From Glandiceps talaboti (Eukaryota; Hemichordata; Enteropneusta; Spengelidae): 64,000 nt of DNA. The notes below the pieces were generated by a model, which saw only the letters and a list, made by a program, of their open reading frames with translations, did no database searches and had not been told where the DNA came from. Positions 33,780-56,689 of this stretch are shown here, in pieces. Location: NCBI RefSeq assembly GCF_964340395.1, contig NC_135571.1:10483440-10547439 (forward strand), given 5' to 3'. The first letter of the stretch is position 1. Each line of letters begins with the position of its first letter. The translations under genes were made by a program, and so were the position numbers.

Positions 33780-33900
33780 CGTCTCTTGTTGTGTACATAT
33801 TACACTCTAGGTAGAAAACAACAGAGCGTTCCATCACCATTGTCTGTGTGCACACTGTCTGTGAAGGGACTCCTGCCGTCTGACATCTGCAAAGTTGTAG
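33780..33900 (+). other. Candidate non-coding 5' exon (first of two)
   Basis: Sequence ending GCAAAGTTGTAG is followed by a strong donor GTGAGTACACG. The equivalent place in the tandem copy (35107) has GTAAGTACACATTG. It could be the untranslated first exon of the ATP-grasp gene, whose first coding exon begins after an acceptor at 38023. The 5' limit is arbitrary. Confidence 0.3.
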
Positions 33901-33997
33901 GTGAGTACACGCATTATCACTTTTGATGTATGCTGTTTCATCGCGTTTGTAGGTGTGTTTGTTTACATGCTGATATTGTTGACTTTAATTAGCTGTA

Positions 33998-34000
33998 TAT

Positions 34001-34079
<79 letters not shown>

Positions 34080-34081
34080 TG
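33998..34081. repeat. (TTTA)n microsatellite
   Basis: About 20 TTTA units shortly after the candidate 5' exon donor. Confidence 0.95.
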
Positions 34082-34171
34082 TATTGCAATGATGGATTGT
34101 CGATGTTTATTTTCTAGTGTGATATTCTGTATACATGATTCTCTCTTTGTTTTGCGATTTTATCATGTTAT

Positions 34172-34548
34172 AAGGCCTAATACAAAACAGTGTTGTCCCG
34201 GTTACACTCAATTTTAGAATAGGTGGGGTAGGTAGATTTTTTACTTTATTTTATTATATTTTCTTTTCATGTGTGAGTGTCTAGTTCAGGTTTTCCGTTG
34301 TTTTAGAAACGGTTTCTGTGTTATGTGTTTCTTCTTATCAGATGTACAGCGATTACAGATTTGAAGAACAGTTTTATAGTGTCTGTTTTAGTTGATGTCA
34401 TTTTCCGCATCCACTATTTCTGGCGACACTTCACAATTTTCGTCATTTTATTTTTTTTCTCGACTATGTAAAAAAATGTTTAAGGTCGGCAGTGAAAATC
34501 TAGGTGGGGTCGCGTAACCGCGGAACCAAACATTTTTTTGTAGACCTA
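34172..34548. mobile_element. MITE-like repeat R1, copy 1
   Basis: Starts AGGCCTAATACAAAACAG with GTCCCGGTTAC and ends GGAACCAAACATTTTTTTGT then AGACCT, so the termini are inverted. The internal marker GATGTACAGCGATTACAGAT recurs in copies at 36195 and 44546. The element has no coding capacity. Confidence 0.75.
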
Positions 34549-34989
34549 AGCTGGCGTTTTCTTTGGTAGAAACCATTCAGGATCTTCTGCAGTGATGTTA
34601 GCATAAAAATGTCTGAACACAGAGGGACTTATTTTCTCAACGCTGTTACATAACAGTATGAATGTGTACGCCTTTATGTTGTAGTGTGTGGGGGAAAACC
34701 TGACACATGTATCGCTACAATATTGTAATAGTGACAAGAGAAGACGGCACATACATTAAGATGCCCCCCCACACACACACACACTTGAAAAATAATGGTA
34801 ATGACGCCTGGGTGTTTCGTTTTATTCGAGTACCAGTTCATTCCAGTTTTCCCTTCTGAACTTTCACCTTGGTAAATGAGAAAATAAACTGAACTAGCAT
34901 GTGGAGCGACGAGGACAATAACGTCTTCACAAAAACGTATGGTCTAGATCACTGAGGGCCCAACTAATAACGGCGTTTTTTCATTTATT

Positions 34990-35107
34990 CTATTTTTTCA
35001 TAGTGCCCTTGACTGTGACCGTAGTTAAAGATAGACACAGGTCGATAGATTGAGAGTACATTGTGATTGCCTGTAAACAGTGAGTGACACGTGTTTGGAA
35101 TTCAAGG
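34990..35107 (+). other. Candidate non-coding 5' exon (second of two)
   Basis: Sequence ending TTGGAATTCAAGG precedes the donor GTAAGTACACATTGTCA. Blocks upstream (for example AGTTCATTCCAGTTTTCCC and TAAATGAGAAAATAAACTG) resemble blocks upstream of the candidate exon ending at 33900. This suggests a tandemly duplicated promoter and first exon. Transcription is not proven. Confidence 0.3.
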
Positions 35108-35353
35108 GTAAGTACACATTGTCATTTTGGCGAGGGATGTCTCATTCTGCTTAGATGCCATGGATGTAACCATAGACAGTGGTCTATGATGTAACCTATC
35201 ACATTTTATATTATAATAGTGTTCGAAGTTTGCTTGTTGGTGTGTGGGAAGGTGGGTGCATATTGTGTGTGTTTTGTGTAAACCATGATCTCAAATCACT
35301 TTTGGTTTTTGCTTTTGGACATTTTAAGTCTATGTATATATCCAATAGCACAA

Positions 35354-35424
35354 ATGTATGTATGTATGTATGTATGTATGTATGTATGTATGTATGTATG
35401 TATGTATGTATGTATGTATGTATG
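35354..35424. repeat. (TATG)n microsatellite
   Basis: About 17 units, passing into TGTGTCTCTG runs. Confidence 0.95.
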
Positions 35425-36194
35425 TGTGTGTGTCTGTGTGTCTCTGTGTCTCTGTGTGTCTAGTGTGTGTCTGTGTGTGAGTATCGGTGACGTATATTAT
35501 ATATCACTAAATCATTTCAGACGTATACGTAGAAACTGTTTTTTGATCCTGCGAATAAAATTATTTTCTTTGACAAGAATTATTCTGTACGTACAGCTAC
35601 ATGTCACTGATTATGTAACGCATTTTCGATACTCTCGGTCTAACTGTTCTATCTCATGACATGTTACTGTGATTTTTGGGGTTGAATTTTCTGTAAAATT
35701 TACGAAAAATAATACTAATTTGATACAGTTGATACGGGTAGTGATTTCTTGGCGGTTCACTATCGCTTGCTTACAAACACAAACTATGGTTGATTTAGGA
35801 CAAATTTATTGTTGCTATGGTTCGTGAATAACGGCTAGCTTTGGGATTGATATCAGTATCGGCAATGGAATCGGATATGCAGTTCAACAAACGTGTGGTG
35901 ATTATGTAACCACTACATTAGAAAGTCATTTGGATGATTGATACAGAATTTATAAAACGGTTGGTTGGTCATCGTCAGTCTGCATCTTACCTCTTTCTCC
36001 AGTATCGATTTGAATTATTAAAATGATGATCCATCTGATCCTATTTTGGACTCAAACCATATCTATTTTCCCGCCAAACGTTTATACATTTGTACATTGA
36101 TTTTTTTTTTCGTTTTACTGTAAAAATACATTTCGTTAGCATTCATGTCATGTCTATTTAATACACCAAACTGTTGTTTTAAAATGCAGTGACG

Positions 36195-36579
36195 AGGCCT
36201 AATAAAAAAATTGTGTGGTCCCGGTTACGCTCAATTTTGGAATAGCTGGGTTAGGTAGATTTTTTATTTTAAATTATTTTATCATATATTTTTTTCTGTG
36301 TGAGTGTCTAGTTCAGGAGTTCCATTGTTTTCCAAATGGTCTCTGTGTTATTTATTTCTTCCTATCAGATGTACAGTCATTACAGATTGGGAGAACAGTT
36401 TTATTTTGTCTTTTTAAGTTGATGTCAGTTTCTGCATCCACTATTTGTCGTGAGACTTCACACAATTTTTGCGATTTTATTATTTTTCTCTCGAATACGT
36501 AAAACAAAGTTTAGAGTCAGCAGTGAAAATCTAGGTGGGGTCGGGTTACCGGAACCAAACAGTTATTTCTTTTAGGCGT
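36195..36579. mobile_element. MITE-like repeat R1, copy 2
   Basis: AGGCCTAATAAAAAAATTGT with GGTCCCGGTTACG at the left and GGTTACCGGAACCAAACAG with TTTTAGGCG at the right. The interior matches copy 1, including GATGTACAGTCATTACAGAT. Confidence 0.75.
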
Positions 36580-37077
36580 GATCGACATATGATCAGCTTT
36601 ATTTTAGGCTGGAATCATATAAATAGTTGAAAATTGTGTATCCTTCCCGCCAACATTATTCACCAAAACTTTCATTTCTCCTGTAAAATACAGTTCGTCT
36701 TCATGATTGTCTGTCCGTTCCCACCAAAGTACCGTTTCATATTAAACTATGTAACATCTCAATTTTATTTGAGAACGGAATTATAAAACAAATTGTTTTT
36801 AAAATTTAGTTACTTTTCCGACAAAAATATATTGACCCCTGTGAAAATACAGTTTGTCATCATGTCTGCCATAATGTATCACATCACCTGTAGATAAATG
36901 TACTATTTTTGTAGCTGTATACACGATGAATCGAATCGAATCGAATTTTAGGTCCGCATCCAAATATCAGTGCCCTCAATGGTGATCACGATTTCAACTT
37001 GTTTCTGTACTGCTTCTGGATAATATCGACCACTGATTAACATGTATAATGTCTAATTATTGGTATTTTAATATTTT

Positions 37078-37080
<3 letters not shown>
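36580..37080. other. Intergenic or intronic, no gene recognised
   Basis: AT-rich. A block near 37030 (AACATGTATAATGTCTAATT then ATTGGTATTTTAAT) repeats one at 29560, so this is old repeat DNA. Confidence 0.4.

Positions 37081-37142
<62 letters not shown>
37081..37142. repeat. (GA)n microsatellite
   Basis: About 30 AG units followed by G9. Confidence 0.97.
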
Positions 37143-37151
<9 letters not shown>

Positions 37152-37694
37152 AAGCTAGATATCTACGTGCACTACATACATGTAGCTTTGTGTGCTGAGT
37201 AGATTAGGCTTGTCCTAACAGAACCACCCTTTTATCGATATGTCATATTTAGATGATAAAACACATATTTTATAATAATATATTGTCAAACAATTATTCT
37301 GCAGTAGTAGTGTTATTTACAATGATGACAAATTTAAAACTGAGCATTCACTCAAAATTCATTCAAACTTGCCACTACACAACCTACAGATAATATTGAC
37401 CACTGAATAACATATACAATGTCTTTTCACAAGTAATTGTCGAGTGAATATTTTGACGGATTTTGCGTGGTCACTATCACCCGGCTTGTACCAAACACGT
37501 AATACAACAGCCCATAAGATATTCATACTTTACATAGTAAATGCGATAACAAATTTATTTTTGTAAATGTTAACTTCCGCAAATATCGGCCTTGCCTTTA
37601 AAAATTGGAAACTATGAAAAAAAAATATCTTCCAAGTAATCAACCAATCATTCGTATTTCCCCCCGAAAATCAAATTGGTTTAGTTCATAATAG

Positions 37695-37825
37695 GTTATT
37701 CCCCAATATTTTTCTTCGTTCAGCCAGGGAAAATACGAGTGACCCAAGGGACCTTTGTCACTACGGGTCGCTAGGCGTGTGGTGACATGCCTTAAGTCAC
37801 GAGTATTTATACCAGCGCCAGTAAC
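37695..37825. mobile_element. Palindromic MITE-like element (family of 5299-5445)
   Basis: GTTATTCCCCAATATTTTTC, AGGGAAAATACGAGTGACCC and GTCACGAGTATTTATACCAG correspond to parts of 5278-5445. Inversion of the centre is weaker here. Confidence 0.6.
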
Positions 37826-38023
37826 ATCACAGAAAAGTCGTTGAAAGGAAAGGTAATTTTGAACCATATTTTTTGGCTCGTGCATAATGTTAATAAGGAT
37901 AAACACGTTATACAAGGATTATGACTAGTTTTAATATATCCATTTCTTTTATTAGGAAAAGTAGGAATTTTCATGTAAATTAGGTTCAAATATTGAATTA
38001 TACTTTTTTTTCGATATCCATAG

Positions 38024-48274
<10,251 letters not shown>

Positions 48275-50170
48275 ATGATTGAAAACATATGACCAACCCC
48301 TCTACACATACGTTGCTATGGCAACAAGACACTATTAGAGCCTCAGGAAAATTCATACGCTGAACTGTGATATAGCTCGAGTTTGTAATAACTTTACTCC
48401 ACTAAGCTTTTGAGTAGCTGAGACAATTGAAGAATTACACCTTTATATCATATCACATGAAAATGTGCCCAAACTCAAACGTAAAGTCATAGTTATACAC
48501 TATTTATTACCTGACTGTGAGGGCAGTAGTATACGTCATTTCCCCTGCGGGTTGTTGTACAGCAGCTATCTCCCAAGGAACTGAATGGAAATAGTTGCTA
48601 CTGTACAGAACAGCATGATGGGTAATATAGCGTCTAATAATGCCCAAATAAGGTCAGGTATGCAATAAGTCTTTTATAAAACAACATATCCTCACCCAAT
48701 GAAAATTAGGTTCTCTATTGGCCACTCGGTTATAACACGTGACACAATCTAAACCAATCACAGATGTGTTACAATTATTATATTATATATATTATATCAC
48801 AGTATGTAATAATATACCAATATGTTGTTGATGCAAGTGCATCTATGATCTTAACATTATAATTATGGTAATTTGGCATAGCCCACAGACTTGTCGTTGG
48901 CATTCAAATCTATATATTCTCTATTAGGGAGCCATCGTGCCTTACTATGAGTAAACCCCCTGAAGCGCTTAAGATGTTTGAGTAAACCCCCTCCCTTGCA
49001 CAGGAGTGTCCACGACCCCGACGCTGAAAACATTTTTGAACATACAAACTTGTAGGGGGACATTTAGAGACGTAAAATATGAAACTATATCCGAATCCTC
49101 TGTAGTTTTGCATTTTTGACTGACACCCTCTCAGATTCGCAACCTTGCCCCCCCCCCAGCCGTAAATAATCACGGATCTCGCGGTGGTAATGATTTGAAA
49201 ACCAACGACGATTCTCTAATTGGTAAACTTGAGCCCTGAATTCTTAAACTAACAATAATCATTTCATTTCGTTTGTTCCCAGTGAAATTTAAGATTGAAT
49301 TTTACCAAATAGGTCCCGATCTAACTCACCCACGTTAGTATATCAAGGTTAGTGTCTATATAATCCATTTTTTACCCCGACTTTTCACTTTTATCAACTC
49401 TTAAGTCTGTTTATATGCGATTTTTTATGTCAAAATGAAACCTTTATTCTGAATGATAACAAGACAAAACGTTTATTTAAATTTAAATTTGGCTCCGAGT
49501 CAAACAATGAAAAAAGAAATGTTTTCGTTTTCTAAAAATGACACATTTCTCATAAGCCCTGGTGACATTTTTCGATAGTTTGCCGATACTTACCTCACCA
49601 AAAATTGCCCGGATGAAGACAATTAATTTGACGTAGAATCATAAGGGGCTAGTGTTGATAGTATATGTTTCCCCTTTTTCTCAAACGTTTTGGACTAACC
49701 CCTTCATATATGTAATGAGATTGTCAAACCTTTGAGTTTGCTAACGCCAGGGGGTGGGTTTAGTGCTTAAACCAGTTAAATTGACGAAAGAAAGTCTTCC
49801 ATTTTAGTGCCTCCACTTTTGCCTGTTCAGGCAATTGCCAGAACAGTAAAGCGTGAAGGGGTGTATATACTACCATTTACGGACAAAACGTGGAATTATC
49901 TCATACTCTCAATGATAACATATTTTGGAAGTAAATTGTTATCATTAATAACAGGGTCTAGCATATAAGATATATCTTAGGTAGAATTGTAAAGGAAAGT
50001 GCCAAAACTAAGTGAGATTTCGACTAAATCGATATCTTAAAAATATTAATTGTGGTAAAAATCATTACCCTTTGATAAATGTGTTATCATATTCTACACC
50101 ACTGCTTATTGAAATATCACCTAAAAGGTGAAAATTAGTCTGGGATATGCCATGTGAGAACCATCATATA
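48275..50170. other. 3' flank of ATP-grasp gene, no further gene recognised
   Basis: The 3' UTR is presumably here, but I see no convincing AATAAA soon after the stop. The rest is AT-rich unique sequence. Confidence 0.4.
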
Positions 50171-50172
50171 AA

Positions 50173-50276
<104 letters not shown>

Positions 50277-50584
50277 ATTTGTAAATTGATAAGTGTACAT
50301 TGACCAAAAACTAACCAGTTCTTGCCATCGCGAAATAGAGAATGCTATAAAAATGTTTAACAGACATGCATACAGAGAGTGATATATGCAGATAGTTATG
50401 GAAATAACAATATAATATAGTAAAAACAAAATTGTGATAAAAATGTAATAGTCAGATTGCTTGACTTTACATATAAAAATTACTATGTTTTTTTATCTTT
50501 TAATCTTCGTTGCTGCCCCATACCTATTCAGTACTCTCATGATATGTAGGCGTTTTGAAACTTTCCTTATAATATCGCTTACAC

Positions 50585-51977
50585 GTGTATCCCATTTTAA
50601 ATTGTGGGTTAAATTGTGTATCCCATTTTAAATTGTGGGTGACATTGTGTATCCCATTTTAAATTGTGGGTTACATTGTGTATCCCATTTTAAATTGTGG
50701 GTTAAATTGTGTATCCCATTTTAAATTGTGGGCGACATTGTGTATCCCATTTTAAATTGTGGGTTACATTGTGTATCCCATTTTAAATTGTGGGTTACAT
50801 TGTGTATCCCATTTTAAATTGTGGGTGACATTGTGTATCCCATTTTAAATTGTGGGTTAAATTGTGTATCCCATTTTAAATTGTGGGTGACATTGTGTAT
50901 CCCATTTTAAATTGTGGGTTACATTGTGTATCCCATTTTAAATTGTGGGTGACATTGTGTATCCCATTTTAAATTGTGGGTTACATTGTGTATCCCATTT
51001 TAAATTGTGGGTGACATTGTGTATCCCATTTTAAATTGTGGGTGACATTGTGTATCCCATTTTAAATTGTGGGTTACATTGTGTATCCCATTTTAAATTG
51101 TGGGTTACAGTGTGTATCCCATTTTAAATTGTGGGTGACATTGTGTATCTCATTTTAAATTGTGGGTGACATTTTGTATCCCATTTTAAATTGTGGGTGA
51201 CATTGTGTATCCCATTTTAAATTGTGGGTGACATTGTGTATCCCATTTTAAATTGTGGGTGACATTGTGTATCCCATTTTAAATTGTGGGTTACATTGTG
51301 TATCCCATTTTAAATTGTGGGTTACATTGTGTATCCCATTTTAAATTGTGGGCGACATTGTGTATCCCATTTTAAATTGTGGGTTAAATTGTGTATCCCA
51401 TTTTAAATTGTGGGTTACATTGTGTATCCCATTTTAAATTGTGGGTGACATTGTGTATCCCATTTTAAATTGTGGGTTACATTGTGTATCCCATTTTAAA
51501 TTGTGGGTGACATTGTGTATCCCATTTTAAGTTGTGGGCTAAATGTGTATCTCATTTTAAATTGTGGGTTACATTTTGTATCCCATTTTAAATTGTGGGT
51601 GACATTGTGTATCCCATTTTAAATTGTGGGTTACATTGTGTATCCCATTTTAAATTGTGGGTGACATTGTGTATCCCATTTTAAATTGTGGGTTACATTG
51701 TGTATCCCATTTTAAATTGTGGGTGACATTGTGTATCCCATTTTAAATTGTGGGTTACATTGTGTATCCCATTTTAAATTGTGGGTGACATTGTGTATCC
51801 CATTTTAAGTTGTGGGCTAAATGTGTATCTCATTTTAAATTGTGGGTTACATTTTGTATCCCATTTTAAATTGTGGGTTACATTGTGTATCCCATTTTAA
51901 ATTGTGGGTGACATTGTGTATCCCATTTTAAATTGTGGGTTACATAATGTATCCCATTTTAAGTAGTGGGTGACATT
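50585..51977. repeat. 31-bp minisatellite, about 45 copies
   Basis: The unit is TGTGTATCCCATTTTAAATT followed by GTGGGTGACAT. Units differ mainly at one spot: GTGACAT, GTTACAT, GTTAAAT or GCGACAT. A 30-bp variant with AAGTTGTGGGCTAAATGTGT appears twice (about 51530 and 51810), each followed by the same run of units, indicating duplication of a multi-unit block. Confidence 0.97.
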
Positions 51978-52030
51978 GAGACCTAAGCATTTGTAAACAT
52001 TTACAACTTCTAAGGCCGATTGACCAGAGC

Positions 52031-52085
<55 letters not shown>

Positions 52086-52203
52086 TGACTGACTGACTGA
52101 CTGACTGACTGACTGACTGACTGACTGACTGACTGACTGACAAGCAGACAAACAGACAGACAGAGAGACAGACTGACTAACAAGCAGACAGACATATATA
52201 CAT

Positions 52204-52266
<63 letters not shown>
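52031..52266. repeat. (CAGA)n and (CTGA)n arrays
   Basis: About 14 CAGA units, about 14 CTGA units, a mixed region, then about 16 CAGA units. The neighbouring motifs differ by one base, so one array probably arose from the other. Confidence 0.96.
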
Positions 52267-52583
52267 CAACCTATCCATTTACAATATAGGATTAGTAAAT
52301 ACTTTTTGATTTAAGTACCGAGTATTACAATTGAAAGAAAGAAAAATACATTTTATGGATTTAAATATAGTCCTGATTTATTTAACACAGGATAGATGTC
52401 AATGATTCTCAGTTTATTTATTATGTTATATATTATTTTTATATGATATCTCTATGCTACACATTCAACAATTTCTTTGTAAATATTTTTAGGGATGTAA
52501 TACAAATTATTTTTTTGTGAAGTGTTCATTAATACACAGCCGTGCTGCCTTCCTCAGCACAAACTGAAGAAGAGTACTGTTCA

Positions 52584-52597
52584 CCACTAGATGGCAG
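52584..52597 (+). promoter_or_regulatory. CTCF-like motif
   Basis: CCACTAGATGGCAG matches the conserved core of bilaterian CTCF sites. It lies in a stretch (about 52540-52680) that looks like an interspersed repeat, so it may be repeat-borne. Confidence 0.35.
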
Positions 52598-52940
52598 TGT
52601 GGTGATCACTTATCACCATCACCTGTTCAAAGGAAGGTAGCAATCATGTTGCCGAAACATAGACAATGAAAAAAAAACTTGTTTGTGTATCAGTGAACAT
52701 TATTCTGATTATTTGAAGTCCCAACCATATGAACGGCGTTTTTTTAAAGGACCATATTATCTATGCTAATTAGTGACGTCAGTCTTGCTATGATAATCTT
52801 CCATCAAATCTCAGGGTTATTTATCTCGACTTTGTTATTGACCAGTCTTAGATCTGTATCTGTATGAAATCCAGATATTCATGTCATTTACAAATTACAT
52901 ACTCAATACTCCGGTCTCACCTTGTAATTTGCCCCGAGTT

Positions 52941-52954
52941 TGTATATGTGTATA

Positions 52955-52985
<31 letters not shown>

Positions 52986-53170
52986 GTGTGTACATACCTG
53001 AGTGAGTGTATGTATGTATGTATGTATGTATGTATGTATGTATGTATGTATGTGTTTGTATGTATGTATGTATGTATGTATGTATGTGTGTATGTGTGTA
53101 TGTATGTATGTATGTGTGTGTATTTGTGTGTGTGTATGTATGTATGTATGTATGTGTGTGTGTGTGCGTG
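52941..53170. repeat. (TATG)n / (TG)n microsatellite
   Basis: GTGTAT runs, then TATG runs, then TG runs. Confidence 0.96.
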
Positions 53171-53219
53171 CGTGCCTTTTCAACATGTTAAAGATACAGA
53201 AAACTATACGTAGTTACTT

Positions 53220-54470
53220 TTGAAATAACAATGCGTCGATAATCTCCATCTTTAACCCTCAAATACTGTTGTCTACGTCTGATCGAAACCTACTGTTTTT
53301 TGTCTGATCATCACGCCACACTTTCTTCACATTATTACGTAGAAATTTACCACAATGTGGAATTTTTTTGTTCAGAATTTTGAAACTTTGTGTAATATGG
53401 CTAGTAGTTACATTTATGAATTCGGGTTTCATAGTGTTATGAAATATTAAATAACGTTAATTAATTAATTAATGAACTTGCTCTTATGCAATATTAATTA
53501 TTCAGAGATATGCAGTTTCTAAGTAATTCTTAATATTATTTTTTTTAATCTAATAAAAAAAATTCCATCCTTGTTTTTAAAATGACAGCCTTGTTTTCCA
53601 TTTTAGATTCAACTGTAATAATGCTGGCTATTTCATGTGTTAATACATAAGACGTATAGGTTACAATGTTAAATTTTAAACTAGAAAATATACAAAGACT
53701 TGTATTTACTCAACATAGAAGAAATTATGATCAAATTAAGACGACAATTTAAAGCATCGGAATCTGAAATCTTAAAATCAATTTAGCAAAATATTATCAA
53801 GTTGCGAAATAAGTCCATTTGTGACGAAAAGGCTTCCAAAGTATTGACATCGATCATTGATAGGGAACTCAGGATGAGACGGCAAAATAAATTTATTTAA
53901 CAACACAACGTTTGATACCTGAATTTCTTTTAGAGAGACTAGACTTGGGGATTATTACTCAGTTTTCTTCCTCCAGCCAAGAAAAAATAGAGTAACCTAA
54001 GGGGCCTTGTCACGCCGAGAAAGAATAGAGTAACCTAAGGGGCCTCGTTTCTCCGAGTCAAAATTATCGTATTTGATGTTTTTGTTCTGTAATACCTATG
54101 TTGACTATTTATAACTAGGTATAACTAGGTATAGCTAGTTTATTACTATGGAAAATCTTCATTAGGTAAAATAAATGACTCAAATTAGTACTATAATCGT
54201 TGTATGTGGTAGATAACACACGTTGATGTAAGGTGCCTTGGGTATGTAGATATAATCACCCTGTAATTAAGATAATGTAAATACTGAATGAGGTTGAGTG
54301 TGTTGGTATATGAGAAAAGTACTTGCTATCAGAAATAGCACCCTACTGTGAGTGTAATTACAACAACGTTGAATGATTACTTATATCAACATTTCACTAT
54401 TATGTAGTATTAGATTGTGTATATGTTAAAGGGGCAAAAGCTGAGTTGATATTGGTTTTTGTTGTTCTTT
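53220..54470. other. Intergenic with old repeat fragments
   Basis: Contains a decayed piece of the palindromic family of 5299 near 53945-54050 (AATAGAGTAACCTAAGGGGC twice in tandem). No gene is recognised. Confidence 0.5.
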
Positions 54471-54531
54471 CTTGGGGGGGGGGCTTAATATTTGCTGCAT
54501 ATTTAAAATAGCAAATATTTCATCACTATTG

Positions 54532-54934
54532 ACCATACATACATACATACATACATACATACATACATACATACATACATACATACATACATACATACAT
54601 ACATACATACATACATACATACATACATACATACAACTGCACGCACGCACACACACACACAAACACATACACATATATACACACATACACACATACATAC
54701 ATACATACATACATACATACATACATACATACATACATACATACATACACACACACATACATACATACATACATACATACATACATACATACATTCATGC
54801 ATACATACATACATACATACACACATACATACAGACATACATACATACATACATACATACACACACACATACATACATACATACATACATACATACATAC
54901 ATACATACATACATACATACATACACACACATAA
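54532..54934. repeat. (ACAT)n microsatellite with CA runs
   Basis: About 400 bp of ACAT with CA-rich interruptions, similar in organisation to 522-975. Confidence 0.98.
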
Positions 54935-55152
54935 CATCATTCTACTCACTGAAACATTCTTTAATTGACCGAAATCAAACTTGATATTAAGAAATTTAAC
55001 GATCCGATGACGTAATTACGTATATATCGAGGAAGTGCTTACTATGCTAATAACTGTAACAATTAACAATGCCAAAAGATTATTATAATATCACAGAAGG
55101 TATGCATTAATATTAACATTATACAACAATGATTTTTATCGAGGTTGTATAT

Positions 55153-55632
55153 ACAACTGCTGACATCAGACCGTTGACTTGTCTATCTGCTAGACCTCGG
55201 ATGTTCTTCCGATACAATACGACACACGAAGCCCTCACTGCGAACTTCGTTCGCTTATAGTATCGAAAGAAAGCCCGAACGTCTAGCAGCAAGACTAACC
55301 GTTGACGAACGCAGCCTGTTACAAACAGGGAAAGTAAACAACTGATTTGGATTAATAACACTTGACACAGCATGTTGGAAGTACAGATGCTTGTATTACA
55401 TTCCACCATTTGATAAGGACATAGTTCATTTTCACAAACAAATTACCAGTTCCCCTTGCACTTCATGTACATGCAAAGAGGCCATAAAACTGTTCTTATC
55501 AAACCATGGTGTGTCATACATGTTTCTGCTGTTATAACATGTTGAGTCAAGTGTTATTAATCCAATTCAGTTGTTTACTTTCCCTGTTTGTAACAGGTTC
55601 CGTTCGTCCACGATCTGATATCTGCAGTTGCA
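55153..55632. mobile_element. Palindromic MITE-like element, ~480 bp (most complete copy)
   Basis: Left end ACAACTGCTGACATCAGACC is matched by inverted right end CGATCTGATATCTGCAGTTG. Inner arms include CCTGTTACAAACAGGGAAAG and its inverse CTTTCCCTGTTTGTAACAGG, and AATAACACTTGAC with inverse AGTCAAGTGTTATT. It has no coding capacity. A GC-richer insertion (55175-55315) interrupts the left arm. Confidence 0.8.
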
Positions 55633-56213
55633 AGTGTTTTCACTTGAATAGAAAAGTTTATAAACTCATATTTGCCATTTTAATAGCTTCCGAATAGTTG
55701 ATTTGCCAATTTCGTATTTACTGAACAGGCTAACATTCTTTTGATAATGAGTTGTATTTCATTTAAACATATACTCGCTAAACCTGGGTGTCATGTACCA
55801 TGTTCACATAATCAAAATGCGTATTACAGAAGTTGTCATTTTTACCCGGGGACTGTTAGATCTACGCGGTCATAGTATATAATTATGACAACAGTGGGAA
55901 AAGTTTCGACAAACTGAAGTAAACACACGGTGTACCGGTTTAACTACCAACTTCTACGTTTTTAAACGGAGGTTTTGTACCTTGTTGGTCATGTAATGAC
56001 AATCATGGGTAATTTTGACTGGAATTACCTAATATATGCAAGTTGTTATGTACATATTTTAACACATGGAATTTTAAATAAATGGATTGAGTTTTAAAAA
56101 AATGTCATGTTTGAGACTCTTTAACGGATCCTTCAGCAAAATGAATAATACCATATCATTATAACATTATGTGTGTTGCTTTGCTGAGACAGTGAAGCGA
56201 TCAAGGCTAGGAC

Positions 56214-56333
<120 letters not shown>

Positions 56334-56689
56334 TAAAAGTAAATTAAATTTAACTCATATTTCACTATTAATTTTGTGTTCTAATTTTACATTTTTTTCA
56401 TTAATAATCTTTAGTTACAGAGTAATGATATGGTTATGCATAATATTCTCATTTAGATTTGTTCAGAACAGTAGAGAACACATGCATGGTCAAAGCTTTA
56501 GCCAAGTTCTAACCAAGCAGCGATGATCATATATTGTACTGTGCCTTGCAAGTGTTGCTGAACCAAACCAACCAACTATCTACGGCCACATCACCAACTT
56601 GGCATACTTCATGTTTTGGAACTTGCATGTCGTTCGTTTTGAAACCACGCTTTTTTTTTCTCTTTATGTTCTTGTGTAATGTAAAATTC

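Noticed and set aside
50585-51977. CRISPR-like array
   Set aside because: Units are contiguous 31-mers without unique spacers, in a eukaryotic genome, so this is a minisatellite.
55119-55409. 96-codon minus-strand ORF
   Set aside because: It lies across the arm of a palindromic MITE; it is a chance frame in repeat DNA.
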